NCBI GenBank assembly: GCA_947504025.1
Contig: CANNFX010000001.1
Coordinates: 1,265,302-1,329,301 of the forward strand
Reading direction: 5' to 3'
DNA from: an uncultured Sphingomonadaceae bacterium
GTDB taxonomy: Bacteria > Pseudomonadota > Alphaproteobacteria > Sphingomonadales > Sphingomonadaceae
DNA length: 64,000 nucleotides
A program made the translations under genes and the position numbers. Below the pieces are notes generated by a model. That model worked only from the letters and a program-made list of their open reading frames with translations. It was not told where the DNA came from and did not search any database. Below are positions 33,855-42,627 of this stretch, piece after piece. Each line of letters begins with the position of its first letter. Position 1 is the first letter of the stretch.

Positions 33855-34589
33855 TCAGCGCAAAATTGCGACAATGGGCGCAGTAATTAGGCCTGAGGCA
33901 CTAATTAGGTCACGAAAGAGGCGACGATTCGGGGAATCGCCAACAATCACAATATCGTTGGCGTAAACTTCCGGATCTGCATAATTGCCTTGGCGAATGG
34001 CCTGCAAATTATAGATGGCGATGTATTTCTGTCCGTCGACATTGCGTTGAATCACAACATCTTCGAGTTTTGCGAATTCACCAGTGCCCCCTGCACGGGC
34101 TACTGCACGGATCAAGGTCATGCGCCCAACTACCGGGTAAAGGCCTGGCCGACTGACCTGCCCGTCAACGGTGATAACCTGGCTGACAGTTTCATCCAAG
34201 TTGACCGTAACTTGCGGGTCACGAATGAACTCTCCGCGTAATTGGGTTTCGATATCGCGAGCAAGCTCAACCGGCGTCAGTCCGGCTGCTTGTATTCCTC
34301 CAATGAGGGGGAAACTGATCCGGCCGCTCGCATCGACTTGAACTTTGCGCTGTTTGAGCTCGTCAATTCCAAAAACATCAATTGTCAGAATGTCGAAAGC
34401 CCCCATCAGATATGGGCGTTCGCCTGCCGCAACATCGGCTCGTGTTGGGGCAGGCAATGCCCCTCCATCGATAGCTTCGATAGTGGGCGCGCCAGCGTAG
34501 ACACGATCCCTAGAACAGCCGCTGGCTGTCACACATAAAATGCCAATCAAAAGAAATTTGATGGCCGGGAAACCTGAAAATGACGTCAC
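33855..34589 (-). CDS. wza: Wza-type polysaccharide export lipoprotein
   Basis: The 244-residue outer-membrane lipoprotein forms the exit channel for the polysaccharide. It has a lipoprotein signal (FLLIGILCVTASGC, lipid Cys at 25), a Poly_export domain beginning YLMGAFDILTIDVFGIDELK with VDASGRISFPLIGGIQAAGL, and SLBB-like repeats with VTVDGQVSRPGLYPVVGRMT. It is shorter than Escherichia coli Wza (379 residues), as is usual in sphingomonads. It starts with GTG overlapping the TGA of the O-antigen-ligase-family gene (34586-34589), and wzc begins 32 bases after its stop. Confidence 0.93.
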   Translation of the reverse strand: MTSFSGFPAIKFLLIGILCVTASGCSRDRVYAGAPTIEAIDGGALPAPTRADVAAGERPYLMGAFDILTIDVFGIDELKQRKVQVDASGRISFPLIGGIQAAGLTPVELARDIETQLRGEFIRDPQVTVNLDETVSQVITVDGQVSRPGLYPVVGRMTLIRAVARAGGTGEFAKLEDVVIQRNVDGQKYIAIYNLQAIRQGNYADPEVYANDIVIVGDSPNRRLFRDLISASGLITAPIVAILR

Positions 34590-36025
34590 GAAGATGCGAT
34601 CCTTGATTTACTGTATTCCCTGGCTGCATCTGCTTTGCGAGATGCCCAGATAAGACACATAGCTGATAGTACAAAGAATGCCGAGAGGGATGGTGTTCTC
34701 AGCGGATAGTCGAACAGGCTGAACATAGCCAGAATAGCGATGTTGATCGCCGAGACCAGCGCGAGCGTCCGATCCACCATGCCTTCAGTGCTACGGAACG
34801 CCCGCCACGTCAGGCGCAGGTAGAGGATTATTGCAATAATAACGATTGCAATAGCAGGTATTCCACCTGTCATTGCTACTTCCAGATAATCATTATGTGC
34901 GTGGTTGAGATAGCTTGGGCCCAACAGCGCATCAGGTTCGAATATCTCGTAAACTTCGACAAAGCTGCCGAATCCTGAACCGAACGGGATATATTGCCCA
35001 ACGATATCGGCGATGGGCTGCCATACTTTGAATCGAAGCTCCTCCGATTGGTCGATATCGGTCAGACGCTGAGCTGCGACATTTAGCCGGATGTAACCTG
35101 CGATCATCGCTACTGCCATGACGCTACCGAAACCCAATATGATTGCGCCAAATTTGCGGCTGGTAAGAGTTCCTCGTCTTTGGTTGTCGGAGATAAACAA
35201 GCCGAACGAAGCGATTACAGCAAACGCACCGACAAGCATTCCGCCCCGCGAACCGGTGGTTAGAATTCCCGCTACTATTAAAAAAGCTGCAATAGCAGCG
35301 ATGATGATCGATGGATTGCCCGTAAACCAGTTGGCCTTGCGTCTCGACTTCGCAGCGTCTGACCGTGTCCGCTGGAGAACCAATAAAGTTATCATCGGCA
35401 GGCAGCAGGCGAGAAATGCAGCGTGATGGTTACGGTTGGAGAATAGTCCAGTTGCGCTGTCGTCACTTGTGATCCGGTATGGATAGAGCGATCCTTGGGG
35501 CGGTCCGAGGATCTGCAGAAAGCCCATCAGAGCGCTGAAGATGCCAATGCAAACGATTGCCAGATACACAGGGTTCTGCCGCGACAGCTGTGTCCGTGCA
35601 GCCAGAAAAATCATTGCCCAAGGTACAAGCAGAGCCAGAAGCGCATTTGTACCACGCCAGGGCGTGGTATTGATTGGCCGCCACGGCTGCGCAATCCCAA
35701 CTGCTTCTGCCGCCTGCACTTCCAGATCGCGTCCGGGCATCGATGTCCAGATACCCGGCGGCAGCGGCACGAGCTGCAAAGCCATCCAGAGTGTATACAG
35801 GCCAAAAAGGACCAGCAACGCCCGGTAGGAACTCAAATCGCTGCGGACCATTGAATATAATGCAGCGGCGGCAAAAAGGACTGCTCCACCGCGAAGAATG
35901 GGTAGCGATACAATATCATATCGTGATCCACCGCCTAGAATAAAGGCAAACAGAAGGAACGCCAGCAATCCTAGAACGTTTCTGTCACGCAAAGCACTAC
36001 TAACCTGCATGATGCGTACACTCAT
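34586..36025 (-). CDS. O-antigen ligase/polymerase family membrane protein (Wzy_C)
   Basis: The 479-residue protein has about twelve membrane spans and the Wzy_C/O-antigen-ligase signatures GLFSNRNHHAAFLACCLP near 195, GILTTGSRGGMLVGA near 255 and LNHAHNDYLEVAMTGGIPA near 390. Members polymerise or ligate undecaprenyl-linked glycans at the periplasmic face. Because a different Wzy-like polymerase is encoded at 22991, this one may be a ligase or a second polymerase. It heads the unit through wza, wzc, the TPR gene and a sulfotransferase. The divergent dehydratase gene starts 252 bases away. Confidence 0.9.
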   Translation of the reverse strand: MSVRIMQVSSALRDRNVLGLLAFLLFAFILGGGSRYDIVSLPILRGGAVLFAAAALYSMVRSDLSSYRALLVLFGLYTLWMALQLVPLPPGIWTSMPGRDLEVQAAEAVGIAQPWRPINTTPWRGTNALLALLVPWAMIFLAARTQLSRQNPVYLAIVCIGIFSALMGFLQILGPPQGSLYPYRITSDDSATGLFSNRNHHAAFLACCLPMITLLVLQRTRSDAAKSRRKANWFTGNPSIIIAAIAAFLIVAGILTTGSRGGMLVGAFAVIASFGLFISDNQRRGTLTSRKFGAIILGFGSVMAVAMIAGYIRLNVAAQRLTDIDQSEELRFKVWQPIADIVGQYIPFGSGFGSFVEVYEIFEPDALLGPSYLNHAHNDYLEVAMTGGIPAIAIVIIAIILYLRLTWRAFRSTEGMVDRTLALVSAINIAILAMFSLFDYPLRTPSLSAFFVLSAMCLIWASRKADAAREYSKSRIASS

Positions 36026-36224
36026 AGTTCATGGATTGCCCTCCGGGCTCGACCGGCCCCTAAGTGGTGCCCTTTGCTATGTCCCGTAGGGAGCCAGAGC
36101 GGGTTAATGCTTTCGGACGTTTTTGAAAAGAAGCAATTGAAACCTTTTATCGTGTTTTTGGCAGAAAGAGCGGTCGCCCGGAGCCTAGCCGTGATTTGGC
36201 TTCGCGAAATTTGATAGAAACGCT

Positions 36225-36281
36225 ATGGGAACTTGCGTAATGAATGAATTGATGACCCCAACGTCGGGCCTGATCAAATGA
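36225..36281 (+). other. Possible leader peptide ORF before the FlaA1-type gene
   Basis: An 18-codon frame from ATG 36225 (with an internal ATG at 36240) ends in TGA at 36279-36281, so its stop overlaps the ATG of the dehydratase gene as ATGA. The dehydratase has no good ribosome binding site of its own, so reinitiation from this small frame could drive it. It lies in the 252-base divergent gap 36026-36277, in which no other clear signal was seen. No family is recognised and it may be chance. Confidence 0.25.
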
Positions 36282-38179
36282 TCAACAGCCTATTCACGAT
36301 CCTGAACTGGTTCGCTGGGTGGCCGCGCGGCCGTAAGCAAATCGTCGTGATCCTGGGGGACATGGTGCTCTGTTTCCTGGCGATACTGATCGCCTGGACG
36401 TTGCGGATGGAATATCTCACCTATTGGAACGATGGTATTGGCCAATTGCTAGCAATTGCCCTCCCCGTCAGCGTTACAGTATTTTGGGTTACAGGTGTCT
36501 ATCGGGCCGTCTTCCGGTTTGCCGGAATGGGTATGATGGCTACGCTTGCAAGAAGCTTTGGATTCTATGCACTTGTTATTGCAGGCATATTTAGTGCTAT
36601 CGGTATTGCTGGCGTACCTCGTTCACTGGGCATCATGCAGCCGACAATATTCTTTGGGCTGGTCGTACTTTCCCGAATTGCAGCACGTTACCTGTTTCTT
36701 GACCTCCTCGGACGTGGCAAGTTCCGCGGCGAAGTACGGCGTGTGCTCATATACGGAGCAGGCACCGCCGGACAGCAATTGGCCGCTTCGATTGCCGCTG
36801 AACCGAGTATGCGGCTCGTCGGGTATATCGACGATGATACGCGCCTCGACGGACAAAAACTGGACGGGATACGGGTTTATTCTGCCAGTAAGCTCGCGCA
36901 GATTACCAAATCCCGCGACGCGACGGACCTTTTCCTTGCGATTCCACGCCTGTCACGCGCGGAACGCCGTGCCATTGTTGATCGGTTAGAGGACTACCCG
37001 CTTCACGTTCAGACGTTGCCGCAGATGACTGACCTTGTCGAAGGTAAGATCACGATCAATGAGATCCGCGAGCTGGATATTCAAGACCTTCTGGGCCGTG
37101 AACCCGTTGCACCGAACGAGCTGCTGCTCGGCCGGACAGTAGTCGGGAAAACAGTGCTGGTGACCGGTGCCGGCGGCTCAATCGGCAGCGAGCTTTGCCG
37201 ACGGATCGCCACGATGCAGGCCGGACGGTTGATATTGTACGAACGCAGTGAATTTGCACTCTATTCGATTGAGTCGGAACTGCGTCGGCTCTTGAAGGAG
37301 AGTGGCGCAACGACAGAAATCACACCGATTTTGGGTTCGGTTACGGATGCACCGCGGCTCGACTATGTCTTTAGTACATATCGCCCTGATACCGTTTACC
37401 ATGCTGCTGCATATAAGCATGTGCCTTTGGTGGAGGCCAATCCCATAGAAGGCATTCGCAACAATGTTTTCGGTACGCTTGAAACCGTTCGCGCGGCCGA
37501 AAAATTTGAAGTGGCTGACTTCATTCTGATTAGTACAGACAAGGCAGTCCGGCCAACCAACGTTATGGGGACGACAAAACGCTGTGCTGAACTGATCCTT
37601 CAATCCCATGCTGAACGGGGCGGAGCGACGAAATATTCGATGGTTCGGTTTGGCAATGTACTGGGAAGCTCGGGCTCCGTTGTCCCGCTATTCCGGCAGC
37701 AAATTGCTGCCGGAGGGCCCATCACATTGACCCATAAGGACGTAACCCGTTATTTCATGACCATCCCTGAGGCTGCCGATCTGGTTATCCAGGCAGCTGG
37801 CCTAGCGAAAGGCGGCGAAGTCTTCGTACTAGACATGGGGGAACCGGTCAGGATCGGTGATCTGGCGGAAACGATGATCCGATTGTCCGGGCTCACAGTC
37901 AGAAATGACGCTAGCCCCAGCGGTGATGTCGCCATCACGGAAGTCGGTTTAAGGCCGGGTGAGAAGCTCTATGAAGAACTGCTCATCGGGAATGACCCTA
38001 TAGAGACGCAGCATGAGCGGATATTTATGGCGCGCGAAGAATTTTTGCCAAAACAAGAGCTTGAGCTGATTCTCGATGAACTGGTGCAATGCCGGGAGCG
38101 CGACGAGGCCATTGCGCTTCTTGAACGGCTAGTGCCGGAGTTCGCGTTAGAGAAAGTCGCTGCGAATGAGTGCGCCTGA
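36278..38179 (+). CDS. FlaA1/WbpM/CapD-type membrane nucleotide-sugar 4,6-dehydratase
   Basis: The 633-residue protein has four N-terminal membrane spans (about residues 20-130), a first Rossmann-like domain with VLIYGAGTAGQQLAAS near 160, and a catalytic SDR domain with VTGAGGSIGSELCRR near 297, YHAAAYKHVPLVE, LISTDKAVRPTNVMGTTKR and MVRFGNVLGSSGSVVPLF. Homologues (PglF, WbpM, CapD) make UDP-4-keto-6-deoxy-GlcNAc. The product would feed the DegT aminotransferase at 16980. It is transcribed away from the wza-wzc unit and converges with fabI 14 bases after its stop, closing the locus. Confidence 0.94.
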   Translation: MINSLFTILNWFAGWPRGRKQIVVILGDMVLCFLAILIAWTLRMEYLTYWNDGIGQLLAIALPVSVTVFWVTGVYRAVFRFAGMGMMATLARSFGFYALVIAGIFSAIGIAGVPRSLGIMQPTIFFGLVVLSRIAARYLFLDLLGRGKFRGEVRRVLIYGAGTAGQQLAASIAAEPSMRLVGYIDDDTRLDGQKLDGIRVYSASKLAQITKSRDATDLFLAIPRLSRAERRAIVDRLEDYPLHVQTLPQMTDLVEGKITINEIRELDIQDLLGREPVAPNELLLGRTVVGKTVLVTGAGGSIGSELCRRIATMQAGRLILYERSEFALYSIESELRRLLKESGATTEITPILGSVTDAPRLDYVFSTYRPDTVYHAAAYKHVPLVEANPIEGIRNNVFGTLETVRAAEKFEVADFILISTDKAVRPTNVMGTTKRCAELILQSHAERGGATKYSMVRFGNVLGSSGSVVPLFRQQIAAGGPITLTHKDVTRYFMTIPEAADLVIQAAGLAKGGEVFVLDMGEPVRIGDLAETMIRLSGLTVRNDASPSGDVAITEVGLRPGEKLYEELLIGNDPIETQHERIFMAREEFLPKQELELILDELVQCRERDEAIALLERLVPEFALEKVAANECA

Positions 38180-38193
38180 GCGCTGAAATCCGA

Positions 38194-39000
38194 TTATCCC
38201 AGCGCAATATCGGGTGCGTCTTCTTGTTTCATGCCGACGACGTTATAACCTCCGTCCACATGGTGTATTTCCCCGGTTACACCGGAAGACAGGTCTGACA
38301 GCATATAGAGACCTGCACCGCCGACGTCATCGATTGTCACATTGCGGCGCAGCGGCGAATTCAGTTCGTTCCATTTCAATATGTAACGAAAGTCGCCAAT
38401 TCCGCTGGCAGCTAGTGTCTTGATTGGGCCTGCCGATATTGCGTTGACGCGGATATTATCGGGACCAAGGTCATTGGCGAGATATTTGACGCTGGTTTCC
38501 AGCGCGGCCTTGGCAACACCCATAACATTGTAATGCGGTATGACTTTCTCGGCGCCGTAATAGCTGAGCGTCAGAATGCTTCCTCCCGTTTCAGGCATTA
38601 GCTTTGCGGCACGTTTTGTGACGGCAACTAGCGAATAGGCACTGATGTTCATCGTTTGCAGGAAGTTTTCGAGGCTTGTGTCGACATATTTGCCGCGCAA
38701 TTCTGCCTTGTCGGAAAAACCGATGGCATGAACCAAAAAGTCGAGCCTGCCCCAGCGCTCCTCGATCTGCGCAAAAGCTGCGTCGAGGGCGTCCATATCA
38801 GCGACATCACATTCAATCAGGAAATCGCTGCCGACCTGCTCCGCTAGAGGAGCCACGCGCTTCACCAGCGCTTCTCCAGGGTAGGAGAAGGCGAGTTCGG
38901 CCCCTTGTTCAGCAAGTTGCTTGGTAATACCCCATGCGAGCGATTTGTCATTTGCGAGGCCCATGATTAGCCCGCGTTTTCCTGCCATCAATCCGGTCAT
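38194..39000 (-). CDS. fabI: Enoyl-[acyl-carrier-protein] reductase FabI
   Basis: FabI carries out the last step of each fatty-acid elongation cycle with NADH. The 268-residue product has the FabI-specific GLANDKSLAWGIT nucleotide motif, LVHAIGFSDKAELRG, and the catalytic Tyr-x6-Lys in HYNVMGVAKAAL, with LSYYGAEKVIP before it. The start overlaps the upstream YihY gene by 4 bases (38997-39000); an internal ATG at 38988 is possible. It is the third gene of a unit with the DnaJ-type and YihY genes. Confidence 0.96.
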   Translation of the reverse strand: MTGLMAGKRGLIMGLANDKSLAWGITKQLAEQGAELAFSYPGEALVKRVAPLAEQVGSDFLIECDVADMDALDAAFAQIEERWGRLDFLVHAIGFSDKAELRGKYVDTSLENFLQTMNISAYSLVAVTKRAAKLMPETGGSILTLSYYGAEKVIPHYNVMGVAKAALETSVKYLANDLGPDNIRVNAISAGPIKTLAASGIGDFRYILKWNELNSPLRRNVTIDDVGGAGLYMLSDLSSGVTGEIHHVDGGYNVVGMKQEDAPDIALG

Positions 39001-40010
39001 GAACCTGTACCTTCTTCTGCTCTGCCGCGGTTTGCCCGCGTGCGATTATCAGCCTGCCCATCGGGATCGTCTTCTTCGGGCGTTTCGGCAAGTGCGGCGT
39101 TCAGTTCCGCACCGACAACCACCCCTAGTCCGACCAGCCAGAAAAAGAAAAGCGCGATCATCATTCCGGCAAGACTTCCATAGGTCAGATCATAGCTGAA
39201 CAGATTGCTGAGGACCTTGGGAAGGAGCAGCGTAACGCTTATCCACCAGATGGTAACTGCTAATGCGCCGGGCCATTTTGGATAACGCCGATGACGATAG
39301 GCACTGGGTGTAAGTGTATAAAAAAGAAGATATATTGAGCCAAATAGGCCTAGCCCTGCGATGAGTCTGCTCAGTGATAATTCTGATAAGGCATTCGCGA
39401 ATTGCGGGATATACGCCACGATAATTTCTTGCGCTGCACCAATTAGAAACTGCAGGATGAGGCTGGTCATAAGCAGAACGACAGCGGCGATGATCAGACC
39501 GCTTGAAAATAACCGGTACTTCCAGAATGAATATGTCGCTTCCGTGCCGTAAGCGCGGCGCAAGATGTCTCGGATGGTTTCGATCAGGCTGCCGACAGTC
39601 CACAAGCCGACCAATCCGCCGATCCACAGCAGCCAACCATTGCGCGCCTCGATTACATTGCGCGCTACTGGTCCAATTACGTCGGCCACCACCGGCGGAA
39701 GTGCGTAGAGCACTGCATTTACTGTCGCTGCCCGTTCGCTCTCCTCGCCGATTGCGGAGAAGATAGCTGCCCCGGTTATGAAGAAAGGGAAAATCGCCAA
39801 CATCGACATATAAGCAAGGTTTCCGGCGTGGATAAAGCCGTCGTTATATGCGCCTACAGCAACACGCTTCGTCACTTGGAAGGCACGCATTCCCAGTCCT
39901 GTTTGTCGGTGGCCATGCCTACCCAGTTCAAGCGCTTCCTCGCGCCGCGCTTCGGGTGAATGGAAACGGACGGCGCGCTCTTCGGGATCTGGCAATTCGG
40001 ATTCGGGCAT
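38997..40010 (-). CDS. YihY/BrkB family inner-membrane protein
   Basis: The 337-residue product belongs to the YihY (formerly 'RNase BN') family of polytopic membrane proteins of unsettled function. It has about six membrane spans, the conserved HAGNLAYMSMLAIFPFFITG start near residue 65 and AGMMIALFFFWLVGLGVVVGAELNA near the end, then a hydrophilic Asp/Arg-rich tail. ATG 40010 is preferred because AGGAG lies four bases before it; a TTG at 40028 overlapping the DnaJ stop is the alternative. Its stop overlaps fabI by 4 bases. Confidence 0.88.
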   Translation of the reverse strand: MPESELPDPEERAVRFHSPEARREEALELGRHGHRQTGLGMRAFQVTKRVAVGAYNDGFIHAGNLAYMSMLAIFPFFITGAAIFSAIGEESERAATVNAVLYALPPVVADVIGPVARNVIEARNGWLLWIGGLVGLWTVGSLIETIRDILRRAYGTEATYSFWKYRLFSSGLIIAAVVLLMTSLILQFLIGAAQEIIVAYIPQFANALSELSLSRLIAGLGLFGSIYLLFYTLTPSAYRHRRYPKWPGALAVTIWWISVTLLLPKVLSNLFSYDLTYGSLAGMMIALFFFWLVGLGVVVGAELNAALAETPEEDDPDGQADNRTRANRGRAEEGTGS

Positions 40011-40024
40011 TTCGCTCCTGAAGC

Positions 40025-40966
40025 TCAAACGCCTAGTTCATCACGCGGGCTGCCGTCGTCCTTCCAGCCTTCTAGTCGCTTTGCAAGGTCGGAAATATCG
40101 TCGGGTAAGACGATTTCGATGGCTGCCAATTGATCACCGCGCTGTCCGTTCTTCTTCGAAAAGCCCTTGCCTTTGAGGCGCAGGACCTGGCCGGAGCTGC
40201 TGCCTGGCGCAACGGTCAGCATTACAGCACCGTCGACTGTGGGGACCTTCACTTTCGCCCCGTTGATCGCTTCATCCAGTGTTATCGGTAGGTCGAGCCG
40301 GACATCGTAACCATCGCGGCGGAAGAATGCGTGCGGCTGTACGTGAATGGTCACAGTTGCATCGCCGTTTCCGCCGGGGCCTGCATCGCCTTTCCCTTTT
40401 AACCGCATTTGTGTGCCTTCTTCGACACCAGCAGGTAGTTTCAGGTCGATCGTTTTGCCGTCGGCCAGCGTGATCCGTTGGGCACGGCGTCCGGCTGCAT
40501 CGACAAAGGGAACTTTGAGTTTGTAGCTGACATTTGCGCCCTTGCGCGGCGGCGGTGGTGGCGCGCGCCGTCCGAAACCGGCGCTGCCGGGCTGCGCCCG
40601 CGCTCCGCCGCCACCAAACAAGCCTTCGAAGATGTCGCCTAAGTCTAAATCTTCTGTGCCGCCCATTCCGCGGAAATCTTGTGCATTGAAGCCGCCGCCT
40701 GGTCGTCCTCCACTACCAAAACCGCCGCCGAAAGGCATCTTTGGATTGCCATCCATGTCTATTTCGCCCCGGTCGAACTGGGCGCGCTTGTCCTTGTCGG
40801 ACAATAGATCATAGGCATTGGTGACCTCGGAAAATTTCTCTGAAGCCTTGGGATTGTCTTTGTTGGCGTCTGGGTGAAGCTTTTTGGCCAGCGTGCGATA
40901 GGCGGACTTGATGTCCTTCTCGGACGCCGTGCGGGAAACACCTAGAATCGAATAAGGATCAGCCAT
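40025..40966 (-). CDS. DnaJ-type co-chaperone (CbpA-like)
   Basis: The 313-residue product has a J domain at residues 1-68 with the HPD signature in [13 protein letters not shown], a Gly/Phe-rich linker with [17 protein letters not shown], and two C-terminal substrate-binding domains. There is no zinc-finger region, so it is CbpA-like and not DnaJ itself. J-proteins stimulate the ATPase of DnaK-type Hsp70. It heads the unit with the YihY gene and fabI. The pdxH gene diverges from it across 81 bases in which no clear promoter motif was recognised. Confidence 0.93.
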   Translation of the reverse strand: MADPYSILGVSRTASEKDIKSAYRTLAKKLHPDANKDNPKASEKFSEVTNAYDLLSDKDKRAQFDRGEIDMDGNPKMPFGGGFGSGGRPGGGFNAQDFRGMGGTEDLDLGDIFEGLFGGGGARAQPGSAGFGRRAPPPPPRKGANVSYKLKVPFVDAAGRRAQRITLADGKTIDLKLPAGVEEGTQMRLKGKGDAGPGGNGDATVTIHVQPHAFFRRDGYDVRLDLPITLDEAINGAKVKVPTVDGAVMLTVAPGSSSGQVLRLKGKGFSKKNGQRGDQLAAIEIVLPDDISDLAKRLEGWKDDGSPRDELGV

Positions 40967-41047
40967 GCGTGTTAGCTAGGTAATGCGGTGGCATCGTGCA
41001 AGCGTAGCGGGCTTTCCTCAAGCGATTTGCATCGGTAGGTGGGACGG

Positions 41048-41677
41048 ATGACCGACATAACTGAACTCTCCCAGGCGGCCAGCGCCCTCCCGTCGAGCGA
41101 CCCCTTTGCCCTATGCGCCAGATGGTTCGCAGAGGCGCGTGAGAGCGAGCCCAATGATGCTAACGCAATGGCGTTGGCGACCGCGACATCTGGCGGTGCA
41201 CCTTCTGTGCGGATGGTATTGCTCAAGGATCACGGACCGGATGGGTTCACATTTTACACTAATGCCGAAAGTCGCAAAGGTGAGGAAATCCGATCGAATT
41301 CGCAGGCAGCTCTGTTGTTTCACTGGAAGAGCTTGCGCCGGCAGATCCGCATAGAGGGTGTGTTGAATGAAGTGCCATCAGAGGTGGCCGATGCGTATTT
41401 CCATAGCCGTAGCCGCGATTCGCAGCTCGGGGCTGTCGCTTCTGATCAGTCGCGTCCGCTGCCGCAGCGTCAGACATTTATCGAGCGGTTCGATGAAGCC
41501 ACAAAGCGTTTCGAGGGAGGTGACGTGGAGCGGCCAGCGCATTGGACCGGTTTCCAGCTGACGCCATCCGCCTTTGAATTCTGGCTCGACCGGCCGAATC
41601 GTCTGCATGATCGCCGCCGTTTCGTGCGTGGTGATGCTCAACACGGTGGCTGGACCGATATGTTGCTTTACCCATGA
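41048..41677 (+). CDS. pdxH: Pyridoxamine/pyridoxine 5'-phosphate oxidase
   Basis: PdxH is an FMN enzyme that oxidises PNP or PMP to pyridoxal 5'-phosphate, the cofactor of the aminotransferase in this window among others. The 209-residue product has MALATATSGGAPSVRMVLLK, FTFYTNAESRKGEEI, AALLFHWKSLRRQIRIEG and the C-terminal FWLDRPNRLHDR and TDMLLYP, which match the family throughout. ATG 41048 is preferred over GTG 41039, with AGGTGG just upstream. The stop overlaps the next gene by 4 bases. Confidence 0.95.
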   Translation: MTDITELSQAASALPSSDPFALCARWFAEARESEPNDANAMALATATSGGAPSVRMVLLKDHGPDGFTFYTNAESRKGEEIRSNSQAALLFHWKSLRRQIRIEGVLNEVPSEVADAYFHSRSRDSQLGAVASDQSRPLPQRQTFIERFDEATKRFEGGDVERPAHWTGFQLTPSAFEFWLDRPNRLHDRRRFVRGDAQHGGWTDMLLYP

Positions 41678-42627
41678 GTAATTCGCATTCCCATCACGAA
41701 CATCGTGCGAGCCTGACGCGGAGCGCTGCCTTTGCCTCAATCAGTGTGGCGGTCCTGCTGGTTGGTCTGAAGATCTGGGCAACTTGGCGTAGCGACTCAT
41801 CGGCCATGCTCGGCAGTTTAGCCGATTCTTCGCTCGATCTGGTTGCCAGTCTCGCGACATTGTTTGCCGTTTGGTTCGCTGCGCAGCCAGCGGATGAGGA
41901 ACACCGCTTCGGCCACGGCAAGGCAGAGGCGCTGGCCGCAATGTTCCAGGTCGTTCTGATCGCGGTTTCCGCCTTCGGTATCGCAATCAATGCTATCCAG
42001 CGGTTGGTCGCGGGTGATCGGGTCGCAGCCGTAAATGAAGGTATCGCGGTTTCGGTCATTGCGATCATTGCCACACTCGGTTTGCTCGCCTGGCAGCGCT
42101 ATGTAATCGCTCGAACGAAGTCAGTCGCGATCGGCGCGGACCATGTGCATTATCAATCTGACCTGCTGCTCAATCTGGCGGTTATTGCCGCGCTCGTGCT
42201 TGATCGCGTGGCCGGTGTGGCTGGCGCTGATCCTCTGTTCGGGTTGGGCATTGCCTTATGGCTGGCATGGGGCGCATGGCGTGCTTCTAGCGATGCGATC
42301 GACCATTTGATGGACCGCGAATGGCCTGACGAGAAGCGCGAGCGCTTCCTAGAAGTGGTGGCAAAGCACCCCGAATTGCGCGGCGTCCACGATTTGCGGA
42401 CCCGCACGAGCGGGATGCATGATTTTGTTCAGTTCCATGCATCAGTCGACGGCACGATGACTGTGGCTGAGGCGCACCGCGTAATGGACGAAATCGAAGA
42501 GCAGCTGGAGCAGGAATTCCCGGGCGCAGAAGTGTTGATCCACCCTGATCCCGAAGGATTGGTGGATGAATTAGGGGTCGGCGCGGAGGAGCTCCTTCCC
42601 GATCTCGCCAATAAGGACAGCAAATGA
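41674..42627 (+). CDS. Cation diffusion facilitator family transporter
   Basis: The 317-residue inner-membrane antiporter exports divalent metals, probably zinc, iron or manganese, in exchange for protons. It has six spans; the metal site is formed by SLADSSLDL in span 2 and HVHYQSDLLLN in span 5, with RFGHGKAEAL between. A cytoplasmic domain with HDLRTRTSGMHDFVQFH and HPDPEG follows. A histidine-rich start (HSHHEH) may bind metal. It is coupled to pdxH and to the PhzF gene by 4-base overlaps. The DxxxD-type signature is closest to FieF-type members. Confidence 0.92.
   Translation: MSNSHSHHEHRASLTRSAAFASISVAVLLVGLKIWATWRSDSSAMLGSLADSSLDLVASLATLFAVWFAAQPADEEHRFGHGKAEALAAMFQVVLIAVSAFGIAINAIQRLVAGDRVAAVNEGIAVSVIAIIATLGLLAWQRYVIARTKSVAIGADHVHYQSDLLLNLAVIAALVLDRVAGVAGADPLFGLGIALWLAWGAWRASSDAIDHLMDREWPDEKRERFLEVVAKHPELRGVHDLRTRTSGMHDFVQFHASVDGTMTVAEAHRVMDEIEEQLEQEFPGAEVLIHPDPEGLVDELGVGAEELLPDLANKDSK

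Noticed and set aside
36026..36277. Search of the divergent gap for a clear sigma-70 promoter or regulator site
   Set aside because: AT-rich stretches such as TTGAAA near 36138 are present, but no convincing -35/-10 pair could be set.
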